This document shows, in pieces, positions 41,470 to 49,656 of a stretch of 64,000 nucleotides of DNA. The stretch is taken from the NCBI GenBank assembly GCA_943787925.1, contig CALSOH010000001.1, positions 701,609-765,608 on the forward strand. The letters run 5' to 3'. A model generated the notes under the pieces. The model ran no database searches, was not told where the DNA came from, and was given only the letters and a program-made list of their open reading frames with translations. Within the stretch, counting starts at the first letter, position 1, and each line of letters starts with the position of its first letter. A program made the position numbers and the translations under genes. The stretch comes from TMED14 sp003507115. Its GTDB lineage: Bacteria; Bacteroidota; Bacteroidia; Flavobacteriales; Schleiferiaceae.

Positions 41470-43429
41470 GAGACAATTATACATCATCCTTCGGGCATAC
41501 AGACTGACGCTTGCATTTCTTTTGAGCACATTCTTGTTTAATTCGTGTCAAAAAGACTACGTTGACATTGGCATTGACTTCCGTCCGGACGTCCATCTCA
41601 CCATTCCACTTTTAAATCAGGATATAGACCTTAGTGATTTTGGTTTAGACACCATCGCTTACGAGTCCATCCAAGCAATAGCCGTGCCCCTAAGCACGGG
41701 CGCTGGCATCAAGGTCCCCATGGATCTGTTCAACCGTGCGATGCCAAATAGGTTTCAGGTGAGTTCTAAAGTCATAGATGAAGTTTGGGGCTCTGTTCAA
41801 AAAGTTCATCGTGTAGAAGTGGATACACTCGTATCAGCTATTCAGAACTCTAGTTTAGCTCTAGCTTTTAGCCAAGCCATTTCGGCGGGAATCACTCCAC
41901 CTTCTATCTCCCAAGGAATATTTAAGCCCAAACAAATCTCCATCGGACAGGCATCCGACGCTTACGAGAGCACCATCCCGCTTGATGCAAACATTACACT
42001 CGTGAATTTTCAAAATGCATCACTTCAATGTCGGTTTCAAATTGTTACTTCATCTGACTCCGTAATGAGTCAGGTAATAACAGTCCCGGCAGGGGGAAGC
42101 CAGAACACCAGCATACAGCTATCCGCCATGGGCAATTTGCCCATCGATCTTTCCCTAACTTCTTTCGATTACACGCCACTTGGTCCACTAGATCCTGCCA
42201 CACCCTTGTTTGATCTGCAATTAGGTCTGCAACAAGAATTCACCAAATTCGACGCAGAACTGGACTCGGCGGTATGGGATAAATCACTTATGCAACTATA
42301 CTATTTGGACAGCCTCTCCTTAATTGCTCCGAGGTCAGAAATTAAACTAAATCCTAACACCAATTTCCTTTTTAACTTTTCTAGCAATATTGGAAAACCC
42401 ATGAGAAGGGCCATTTTGAATAATGGTCAAATTCTGGCTGACCTAGCGGCAATGCCCGGGCAGTCAAGCCAATATGCCGTTGGAAATAAAACGCTATTTG
42501 GACATCGTGACACATTTGAATTTGAGAGCATTTACTACTCTTTAAACAGTTCAATCCCCACTTCCCTAGGCACTCGGCAGGTAACGACAACGGATGTACA
42601 TGCTTTTGGAAAACCTGCTTACTCTCGTGTCAATTTGAACTTCAATCTACCGCTCACCGCGAGGCAGAGCATAGCATCCGGTCTTTCAGTACCATTTATT
42701 GACACCGCTGAATTCTATGATCCAATCCTTAGCGTCATGCTCGAAAGCGATTCGGATTATGAAGTTGAATTTCAGCTCAGCGGGGAGAATTTCCCTCATG
42801 GAACCTTTCAAACCGATAGTCTGCTGAAAAAATTATCCCTGAATTCAAACGGACTTTATCATGGATTTTTCACATTTGACTCGAGCAATAGTCATTTAAG
42901 TGCTATGAGTGCTATTCCTATGGATTCTCTGGCACTTGCCCCTAAAATTAAACTTGTTAGCAACGGAGACCTCTATGCTATCACAGAGAACAGTCATATT
43001 ACCTTAAGTCCGGAACTAATTCTACCAATTCAAGGAAAGCTGAGTGGATTTATCTTTTCAGACACCCTGAATTTAAACCTGGATACGACCATTGTTCATT
43101 ACGCCCTGACGGATACCATTCGCCTTGATTTTGCGAGTAGCAACCCCGCCACATTAGGAATTCGATTGAGGGTTCAACTTTTAGATTCAACCGGCTTTAT
43201 CATTGACGATCAATCCTTAGTCGTTATTGAACCTTCCCCTTACACCGCAAGCCTTGCAAACGGCCTGACTTATGCGGAAAGTAAATCAAGTTTTAACATT
43301 CGTAAAGCCAACATTAAGAAGGCGAGACAGTTAGTTTACATCCTTGAAATTGGGGGTGACGATGATAATAGAATTCGACTTCCGGCCTCAGGCGCCATCC
43401 GTTTGGAAGCAAATTTGGTCATACCATGA
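41468..43429 (+). CDS. large exported lipoprotein of unknown family
   Basis: A 653-residue protein with a lipoprotein signal (LTLAFLLSTFLFNSC, Cys at about 27) followed by a long beta-rich region without recognised domains: repeated patterns of alternating hydrophobics, many Ser, Asn and Asp, few Cys. It is the first gene of the rightward cluster that continues through the FliG-like rotor, MotA, MotB and the giant adhesin, and it overlaps the next gene by four bases (ATGA). A role as an outer-membrane or surface component of that machine is inferred from position. No promoter of the TAnnTTTG type is obvious, and the ATG overlaps that of the leftward gene. Confidence 0.65.
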   Translation: MRQLYIILRAYRLTLAFLLSTFLFNSCQKDYVDIGIDFRPDVHLTIPLLNQDIDLSDFGLDTIAYESIQAIAVPLSTGAGIKVPMDLFNRAMPNRFQVSSKVIDEVWGSVQKVHRVEVDTLVSAIQNSSLALAFSQAISAGITPPSISQGIFKPKQISIGQASDAYESTIPLDANITLVNFQNASLQCRFQIVTSSDSVMSQVITVPAGGSQNTSIQLSAMGNLPIDLSLTSFDYTPLGPLDPATPLFDLQLGLQQEFTKFDAELDSAVWDKSLMQLYYLDSLSLIAPRSEIKLNPNTNFLFNFSSNIGKPMRRAILNNGQILADLAAMPGQSSQYAVGNKTLFGHRDTFEFESIYYSLNSSIPTSLGTRQVTTTDVHAFGKPAYSRVNLNFNLPLTARQSIASGLSVPFIDTAEFYDPILSVMLESDSDYEVEFQLSGENFPHGTFQTDSLLKKLSLNSNGLYHGFFTFDSSNSHLSAMSAIPMDSLALAPKIKLVSNGDLYAITENSHITLSPELILPIQGKLSGFIFSDTLNLNLDTTIVHYALTDTIRLDFASSNPATLGIRLRVQLLDSTGFIIDDQSLVVIEPSPYTASLANGLTYAESKSSFNIRKANIKKARQLVYILEIGGDDDNRIRLPASGAIRLEANLVIP

Positions 43430-44686
43430 AGAAGATTGCTCTGTTCATTATATACTACGCTGCCATCTCCTACGCTGCGCTGGCGCAAGGAGGTTATTCC
43501 TACCCGGGGAATTATGAGTTTAAATCATTCATGGATGGACAAGTGGCCTACAACTTTAGTGGTGTTGACTTGCTGTTGGCCCGAAATACCTCGGATCAAA
43601 AGGATCGAAACTTTACTTTTCTAAAAAGCGCCATTAACAATTGGAGCTATGTGAGATTATCGAAAAAAGCGAGTCTATACACCCAACTTCAACGCTCGGA
43701 CGAATTATATCTGAAAGATCCAGGTTTAACAAATGGCTTGCTGAACTCCATTGAGGGAGGGTTCCACTGGAATCCGGATACAATGGTTGATTTGAGCGGT
43801 GGGCGCCTCGGTTTAGTTGGCTATCAAGATTTTGGAAGCTGGGTCGAATGGAATGGCGAATCCAAGTCCTACCTAATAGGAGTTCGAATGCGTGATTATT
43901 CCAATATATATGCGGTTTCTCTGGACACGGGATACATCGCTAATAGGTATACTTCACCCCTGAATACGGGTTCAGGAATATGTCGCTTACGCTCAAGCAA
44001 ATCAAGTTTATCTCGCCGGAAACACTGCAAATTTGGATTTGCTTGTAACGGATCCATTAGCGCTCGTCTCCGAATTACTTCTCCCAAATAACTTCCTTAT
44101 TTTATTGGATTATACTGAGCGTCATATAATAAACGACCATCATGAAATAGAAGCAAGCTTGATTGGGATCCCTCTCTTCAGCGAACTATCCGATCTCTTA
44201 AACAGAAAAGTGGAATTTGATTGGAAATTTTCGGGGGTTAATCTGAATAGACTAGACTCCTTGCTTCCGGGCGCAACCGTACAGCTTGATTCGAGTATTG
44301 GCATGGTGACTCCGCAGCTCAACTCTTCTAAAAATCTATTCAAACCTTCTCAGGAGATACATTTTGGCTGGACCTATATACCTACACCCGCGATTCGATG
44401 TTCTGCCAAATACTCCTATTACTCAAATCATCTTTTCAACAATTCAAATCTAGCGCTTGGGGTTTTTCAAAATCATGGTAGAAATCTCCAACTGATGACC
44501 CGAATAAACATCTCAAGCAAATTTGGTAACTGGAATGAAATTGGAGTCCTATACAAGCCTGCGCCAGGGATAACTTTATTTGGAAATGTCACGGGAGCCG
44601 ATGTATTTCGGTTCCGCGAATCTTTTCAGGTCAAAAAGAATTTTAAAATTCTACATTTGAGTTTCGGTTTGTTTGCAAACCTTTAA
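43426..44686 (+). pseudogene. outer-membrane beta-barrel-like protein (DUF5723-like), frame interrupted near 43970
   Basis: Signal peptide (IALFIIYYAAISYAALAQ), then strands typical of an outer-membrane protein (SWVEWNGESKSYLIGVRMRD) up to NRYTSPLNTGS. After that the sensible protein continues in the +1 frame (EYVAYAQANQVYLAGNTANL) to FGLFANL at 44686, a terminal aromatic strand. Dropping one G from GGG 43968-43970 or GG 43975-43976 gives a 419-residue protein. The TGA in the second frame just upstream shows the switch is confined to about 20 bases. A DUF5723/PorP-like family is my best guess. Lies between the lipoprotein and rotor genes. Confidence 0.65.
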
Positions 44687-44705
44687 ACATTACATCTCTC
44701 CAAGA

Positions 44706-46568
44706 ATGCGCCTATTCAAGCTCTTATCTGCTCTTGTGCTCTTCGTGTCATGGACAACCTTTGCTCTGGGACAAGGGACCCGGCTTGACACCATTGAGCG
44801 AAACACGGAATCTCCAAGTCTTCTAGAATTAATCAAAGGCGGTAAGCGCACATCTGGATTAAACCAAAAAGACGATGGAGCGGAAGAAAAGGAGTACGTG
44901 TACAATATCAAGAACCTTAATGGAGAAAAGTTATTAGTGACGCAGGAGCTGGCGCGATACATTGACAAGAATGATTTCAGTGTCGATGTGCGCCTTGAGG
45001 AGGTATTCGTGCGCCGAAAAGTAAAACGAAATGAGAATATAGACGGACTTCCTGGCGTTTTACAACGAGTGAGTAGAGAAAAAAGCATTGATCAACTTAT
45101 TGACAGCAGGACCCAAGTTTTCATCACCTTGAACAAAGTCAAGGTAGAAGAGAATACCGCGTTCTTTAAACGTTTAGTCGCCAACAATCTGAGTCTCAAC
45201 CCTTCGAGCGATTTTATCCAAATTGATTATATCAATTTTCCCGAATTCAAATTGGGCGAACTCGGGGATGATCCAAACTCAAATGCACAAAATTTAGTCC
45301 CTACGAGTGAATATGTTCAGGAGGACCCTCTCTTGGAGGAAGTTTTATTAGCCCCCGACCCCTTAACCACAGCGAATGAGGATACTGTCACAGAGTCTAA
45401 TCTTCTTATGGATTATCTGTGGTATTGGATTTTGGGCTTGTTACTTCTCGCCGTTGTAATTGCAGCACTTCTAATTAGAAGGAATCGTAGAAAAGCCCAA
45501 ATTGCTGCCGCAATGGAAGAAAACGGAACGATGGAGGATTTAGAAAAGTCTCTATCGAATAACAAGTTGAGAAAAATTGCCTCTGAAGCTTTTGACAACA
45601 GTTCACCTAATCTCAAACGGTCGGAATTCAAAAAATTGTTAATTGAAACTCCAGAATCGGTTGGCACTTTCATGAATGCGATGATTGAGAACCATGAATT
45701 AGAAGGTTTGATTTTCTTTTCATCGCTAGCCCGACCATATCCGGATTTAGTTGCGCTTCTAAAGCCTTTCATGGAGTACTCGTCATATTTGACAATGTTG
45801 AATCAAATTGATACTCCGGAGGAAGATAAACTCGATTCAGAAAGCATGGACAAATTCCTGCTTACATTTAACAGTACTGTTCGGGCTCTTTCAAACGAGA
45901 AGACTGCCTTCAAAGACGAGAAAAATAATGTTTTTGGCTTCCTGGATCAATTATCTAATTTTCAAATTGTCCAACTAATTCGAGGAGACCGACCGGAACT
46001 ATCTTCCGTGTTATTTTCCCAGTTAGAGCAGAAACGTCGCATGGCACTTTTGGATTTACTCGAGGACGGGGACAAATCTGAAATCCTAATGAAGGTAGTT
46101 GAGCTTCAAAGATTACCACTTTCCGTAATCAAGGAAATTGGCATCCGTTATGCTCGTAAGGCTCAAGAGTTAGTTGGCTTAGAAAACATCGACATTGACG
46201 GACACAAGGCGCTCATCGAAACGCTGGATGAATACGATGCTTCAAAGCAAAAGAAATTAATTGACGACATTATGGCTTCTGACCTCAATCGGGGGCAATT
46301 AATTGAGCAACGCTTTATTGGCTTCTATAATTTACATAAAATCGAACGAGATATCCTACGCAATGCCCTCTCAATATTTGAAACCGATGTACTCATCAAC
46401 GCCTGCTATGGATTAGAAAAGAAGGCATTAGAGGCAATCCTCGAATCTCGCCCGCCAAGAGAAAGAGATATGATCGAATCGGAGATAAGTAGTGGAAATC
46501 GAATTGCAAGCGACATTGTTCGTAAGGCTCGAAAAGTCATACTTGATGAAGTCCGAAAGTACCTTTAA
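44706..46568 (+). CDS. membrane-anchored rotor protein: FliF-like periplasmic/TM region fused to FliG middle and C-terminal domains
   Basis: A 620-residue protein. Seen in order: signal peptide 1-22; periplasmic region 23-236 whose part 134-181 (strand QVFITLNKVKV, helix TAFFKRLVANNL, strand DFIQIDYINFPEF) follows the layout of the third ring-building motif of FliF; one transmembrane helix 237-258 (YWILGLLLLAVVIAALLI) followed by RRNRRK; a helix pair at 305-330 (FKKLLIETPESVGTFMNAMI) like the FliF tail; a FliG middle domain 410-490 with DRPE at 428-431 where FliG has EHPQ; and a FliG C-terminal torque domain 497-620 (IGFYNLHKIERDIL, ACYGLEKKALEAIL, RPPRERDMIESEI). Natural FliF-FliG fusions are known in some flagellates. 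No FliM/FliN or export gene is present. The motA and motB genes lie downstream in the same direction. Confidence 0.85.
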   Translation: MRLFKLLSALVLFVSWTTFALGQGTRLDTIERNTESPSLLELIKGGKRTSGLNQKDDGAEEKEYVYNIKNLNGEKLLVTQELARYIDKNDFSVDVRLEEVFVRRKVKRNENIDGLPGVLQRVSREKSIDQLIDSRTQVFITLNKVKVEENTAFFKRLVANNLSLNPSSDFIQIDYINFPEFKLGELGDDPNSNAQNLVPTSEYVQEDPLLEEVLLAPDPLTTANEDTVTESNLLMDYLWYWILGLLLLAVVIAALLIRRNRRKAQIAAAMEENGTMEDLEKSLSNNKLRKIASEAFDNSSPNLKRSEFKKLLIETPESVGTFMNAMIENHELEGLIFFSSLARPYPDLVALLKPFMEYSSYLTMLNQIDTPEEDKLDSESMDKFLLTFNSTVRALSNEKTAFKDEKNNVFGFLDQLSNFQIVQLIRGDRPELSSVLFSQLEQKRRMALLDLLEDGDKSEILMKVVELQRLPLSVIKEIGIRYARKAQELVGLENIDIDGHKALIETLDEYDASKQKKLIDDIMASDLNRGQLIEQRFIGFYNLHKIERDILRNALSIFETDVLINACYGLEKKALEAILESRPPRERDMIESEISSGNRIASDIVRKARKVILDEVRKYL

Positions 46569-47520
46569 ATCATTACTTCAAGTTGCGCTGCTCACAGTAG
46601 CGACTATTCTGAGTTTCCATTGTCTTGGGCAAAATCCACGACCTGTGGCTGTGAGTTTAGTTTCGGGCTTTGAAAGGGCCTTGATAAATGACTTGAACAC
46701 GAGAATTGCAGGCGTTCAGACGATCCAAATTGAAGCTATTACAGTCGCCTCTGAGGGTTCGTCAAAAAGTGAAAGCTTCATCCTTGTGGCAAATTCCATA
46801 AAGTCCGCTTGTTCTAAGTCCGTACATAGGTATTTAGCGCGTGGTCAGGATTTTGGCCCAAGTCAGCTCACGATGCGTGCAGAAATACTTCCAAGCAAGG
46901 GTAATGACATTGTGACTTTCGTGTACGTTCGCGATGCCAGCGGAACTGTACTATTTGCAGAAACTTATTCATTGAAAGGGAAAAACACCCCTAAACCTCT
47001 CCCTAACTTACTCTTAACTCTGAATAGTTCCATTCAACCAAATCTTCAACTATCTTACTTAACCAACCAAGGTTTGGATACCAATAATGTTAATTTCTAT
47101 GGCACAGTTGTTGGCGTCAATCTAACCGGTAGTCAATATGTCACAGGTCGACAGGATCTGACCTTTGGGTATGCAGTCGGTTTGATGATGACCATACCGA
47201 CTTTTGGGGATTCTCAAGATCCACTTCCCATTATTGTCAGTTTATCCGCCGGTGTTTCTTCAGAACTTCTAATCAAAGAGTTTCAGTTATTCAACTTAGA
47301 TTCTAAACTCGCATGGAAATCCGCCATTTTGACGGACTTAAGTCAACTCAACTTCGGGCGATATAATGTCTCTTCTGATCTCGGGCTATACATCACAAAG
47401 AACTTTTCTGTCAGATCAGGGATTGAACTTTGCCATCGAAGTCTTATTCCATGGGCTCCTAGCTCGATCGGATTATCCAACTTCGATCGTTTATACATCG
47501 GTCTTGGTCTTGGATTTTAA
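46546..47520 (+). CDS. exported protein with outer-membrane-like C-terminus, unknown family
   Basis: A 324-residue protein that overlaps the rotor gene by 23 bases. Signal peptide LLQVALLTVATILSFHCLGQ. Residues 30-165 form a compact alpha/beta region (AVSLVSGFERALINDLNTRI, then VTFVYVRDASGTVLFAETYSL) that loosely recalls CsgG/FlgO-type periplasmic domains, and residues 175-324 are a run of amphipathic strands ending FDRLYIGLGLGF, with the terminal Phe of outer-membrane barrels. Likely an outer-membrane component matched to the motor. Family assignment not possible from sequence alone. Confidence 0.65.
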   Translation: MKSESTFKSLLQVALLTVATILSFHCLGQNPRPVAVSLVSGFERALINDLNTRIAGVQTIQIEAITVASEGSSKSESFILVANSIKSACSKSVHRYLARGQDFGPSQLTMRAEILPSKGNDIVTFVYVRDASGTVLFAETYSLKGKNTPKPLPNLLLTLNSSIQPNLQLSYLTNQGLDTNNVNFYGTVVGVNLTGSQYVTGRQDLTFGYAVGLMMTIPTFGDSQDPLPIIVSLSAGVSSELLIKEFQLFNLDSKLAWKSAILTDLSQLNFGRYNVSSDLGLYITKNFSVRSGIELCHRSLIPWAPSSIGLSNFDRLYIGLGLGF

Positions 47521-47534
47521 ATCTGGTCTGCACG

Positions 47535-47566
47535 TTTGCCGTTTGTACTCATTTAGGTTACTTTTA
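47535..47566 (+). promoter_or_regulatory. internal promoter upstream of the small lipoprotein, motA and motB
   Basis: TTTG at 47535-47538, exactly twenty bases, then TACTTTTA at 47559-47566: a good minus-33/minus-7 pair for Bacteroidota. It lies 27 bases before the GTG of the lipoprotein gene and would drive lipoprotein, motA, motB and adhesin separately from the rotor. Confidence 0.55.
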
Positions 47567-47592
47567 AGTTCGCAAAAATTGAATGAAGCGTT

Positions 47593-48090
47593 GTGATCAA
47601 AAGAACTTTCATAAGCAAAGCAGCTCTCGGCTTTTCTCTGTCCCTTTTGGCATATGGTTGCTTCATGCCCCCTAGGACTGAAGATCTCTCGCGTCATTTT
47701 TCCATTCCCGATAATGAACTAAATGAACGCGCATATTTGAATACTGCTGGGAACGACAAGCTAGAAATTCTGTATCTCGATGGCGCTCCTCAGAGCACAC
47801 AAGATTTAGTCGAAAATTCTCCTTCATCGGGCAGATATTTTAGCTCAAGCAGAAATTTTACTTCTGAAGAGACACGGCTTTACTTAAGACATTACATTGC
47901 GGCTCAGAAGGCCCTTAGCTCCAATGATTTGTTCACCTCTGAATATCATATTAAAGCAGGGCTGGAATTACTCGTGACTCCTGAATTACTTGAATTATTG
48001 GGCTCGCTTTATTACCTTCAAGGAGATAGCATCACTGCTGTCAGATTTTGGAACAAAGCGAACGAACTTGACCCTAAACCTTGGAATTAA
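47593..48090 (+). CDS. small lipoprotein with helical (TPR-like) C-terminus
   Basis: A 165-residue lipoprotein starting at GTG (47593): lipoprotein signal AALGFSLSLLAYGC with Cys near 23. After a polar linker, residues 90-165 are helical with a tetratricopeptide feel (YLRHYIAAQKALSSNDLFTSEYHIKAGLELL, LLELLGSLYYLQGDSITAVRFWNKA). It ends 12 bases before motA. Lipoproteins with TPRs often act as assembly or docking factors at the outer membrane or peptidoglycan; a stator or adhesin docking role here is inference. Confidence 0.7.
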   Translation: MIKRTFISKAALGFSLSLLAYGCFMPPRTEDLSRHFSIPDNELNERAYLNTAGNDKLEILYLDGAPQSTQDLVENSPSSGRYFSSSRNFTSEETRLYLRHYIAAQKALSSNDLFTSEYHIKAGLELLVTPELLELLGSLYYLQGDSITAVRFWNKANELDPKPWN

Positions 48091-48102
48091 TTTATACTCA
48101 TT

Positions 48103-48897
48103 ATGAAGTTTTCCCCCACCACTTTACTTGGCTTCTTCATTTGCTTTAGTGTCCTTATGGTTGGAGCCCTGGACACAGTTGGCGCAGTGGCGCTGACGGA
48201 AAATTTACCAGACTGGCTGAACATCCCATTTTTAGATTTTGCATCCATGTTTGTCGTTTTGGGTGGATTGCTAACGGGACTATTTATCATGTACCCAGCT
48301 CATACTGTTTTGAGTGCTATAGGCACCTTCAGATATGTCTTTAGCCATTATAATTCTAAAACAGAACTTTTAGAATCGGAGATTAAGAATATCCTACAAT
48401 ACCGATCGGCATATGCGAATGATAAAAACAATTTTTTCGCGATGAATAAGCCTTCTGATTCTATGACTAAATACATGTTTGAATTGGTTAGCACCAACTA
48501 TTCTGCCCGGGAAATAAGGGACATGGCGGAGTTGTACATCGATAAACGCGCGGGAGAAGAAAAAAAGAAAGCGGATGTGCTTCAAATGATGGCTAACACA
48601 GCGCCTTCTTTCGGTATGGTAGGAACGCTTCTTGGACTAATCATAATGCTAGGGAATCTTGAAGATCCCTCCAAAGTAGGTCCTGCATTGGCTCTGGCTC
48701 TATTGACAACCCTGTATGGAGTAGGTTTTGCGAATTTGCTTTTCAGCCCTATGGCAAAGAAAATAAAATACAACCAGTCCATTAACCAAACTCGAGAAAA
48801 ATTGATTATGGAAGGAATTGTTTTGATTCGTGAGGGCAAGTCGGAATTATTGATTAAAGATCAGTTAGGATCTCTGATTGGTCAAGGTGGTAGCTAA
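48103..48897 (+). CDS. motA: MotA/PomA-family stator ring protein
   Basis: A 264-residue inner-membrane protein with four hydrophobic segments (about 7-28, 42-63, 166-184, 198-217). The cytoplasmic loop 80-165 carries the RDMAELYIDKRAGEEKKKADVL stretch comparable to the charged FliG-contacting loop of MotA (pattern given, residues about 139-160). The TM3/TM4 core reads APSFGMVGTLLGLI and LALLTTLYGVGFANLLFSP, with P168 and P216 at the places of the two functional prolines of MotA. It matches flagellar MotA/PomA more closely than ExbB/TolQ because of the long C-terminal tail. Predicted to form the ion-powered ring around MotB and contact the FliG-like domain encoded by the neighbouring rotor gene. 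Confidence 0.92.
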   Translation: MKFSPTTLLGFFICFSVLMVGALDTVGAVALTENLPDWLNIPFLDFASMFVVLGGLLTGLFIMYPAHTVLSAIGTFRYVFSHYNSKTELLESEIKNILQYRSAYANDKNNFFAMNKPSDSMTKYMFELVSTNYSAREIRDMAELYIDKRAGEEKKKADVLQMMANTAPSFGMVGTLLGLIIMLGNLEDPSKVGPALALALLTTLYGVGFANLLFSPMAKKIKYNQSINQTREKLIMEGIVLIREGKSELLIKDQLGSLIGQGGS

Positions 48898-48916
48898 TTA
48901 TTAAATCTAGTATACC

Positions 48917-49636
48917 ATGTTTGACTTCATGAACAAGCAAAAACAGCAGCCTGTTGAGGAAACTCGAAGGAAAAAAGCTGTTGTAGAGGAAGAGACTAAC
49001 GAGGCCGGTGCCAATGATTGGCTTGCGACCTACGCCGATATGATCACCCTTCTGATGGCTTTTTTTGTCATTTTCTTTTCCGCGTCAAAAGTGGACTTAC
49101 AGCTTTTTGAGGAGCTCAAAAATGGCTTTGTGAGTGACAAGATCAACACCAAGTCGGGATCTCCACTGACTGAGCTTTATAATCAATTGGATAGCACCTT
49201 TGATAATGCGGCTAATGATAACCCAAGAGTCGATGTTGAAAAAAACTATCGAGGCATCAACATTTTGCTCGGATCAGAAAGCCTCTTTAGTTCCGGCGAA
49301 GCAAATTTAACAGGAGCCGGAAAACAAACGATTGATGAACTCTGTCTTGCCCTGGATTCTATTGTTGGGAAATACAATTTAACCATGGATATCGAAGGTC
49401 ATACAGATGACACCCCCATGCGTTCGTTCAGATTCCCTTCAAATTGGGAGCTCTCTTCGGCCAGAGCAGCGACCGTTCTGCGCCAAATGATTGAAAATGG
49501 TTTGCCGCCTGAAAATTCCAGGGCTATCGGTTTTGCAGACGTCAAGCCTACAGTAAAACCTTTTGATGACCAAGGGGTCTATGTCATAGGGTCTAGAGAA
49601 AAGAATAGACGTGTTGAAATAATCATACATTACTGA
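48917..49636 (+). CDS. motB: MotB/PomB-family stator protein with OmpA-like peptidoglycan-binding domain
   Basis: A 239-residue protein: cytoplasmic N-terminus, single TM with DWLATYADMITLLMAFFVIF in which D41 is the ion-carrying Asp (MotB D32 in E. coli), a periplasmic plug/linker, and a C-terminal OmpA-like domain that binds peptidoglycan (IEGHTDDTPM, NWELSSARAATVLRQM, REKNRRVEIII). All key features are intact. The WLATYAD context resembles PomB and Gram-positive MotB more than E. coli MotB, so coupling to sodium or protons is undecided. It is 20 bases downstream of motA and 20 bases upstream of the adhesin ORF. Confidence 0.93.
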   Translation: MFDFMNKQKQQPVEETRRKKAVVEEETNEAGANDWLATYADMITLLMAFFVIFFSASKVDLQLFEELKNGFVSDKINTKSGSPLTELYNQLDSTFDNAANDNPRVDVEKNYRGINILLGSESLFSSGEANLTGAGKQTIDELCLALDSIVGKYNLTMDIEGHTDDTPMRSFRFPSNWELSSARAATVLRQMIENGLPPENSRAIGFADVKPTVKPFDDQGVYVIGSREKNRRVEIIIHY

Positions 49637-49656
49637 ATTTGAGACGATTATATCCC

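Noticed and set aside
44706..46568. Remnant of a degraded flagellar operon
   Set aside because: The three motor proteins are complete with key residues intact, the rotor is a membrane-anchored fusion, and no other flagellar gene fragments were seen.
44706..49636. Zorya anti-phage system (ZorAB are MotAB-like)
   Set aside because: No ZorC, ZorD or ZorE helicase/nuclease genes are present, MotB has a normal peptidoglycan-binding domain, and a FliG-like rotor and adhesin accompany the stator.
48103..49636. ExbB/ExbD, TolQ/TolR or GldL/GldM pair
   Set aside because: The first protein has MotA's four-TM plan with both functional prolines and the second has the MotB Asp plus OmpA-like domain, which ExbD, TolR and GldM lack in this form.
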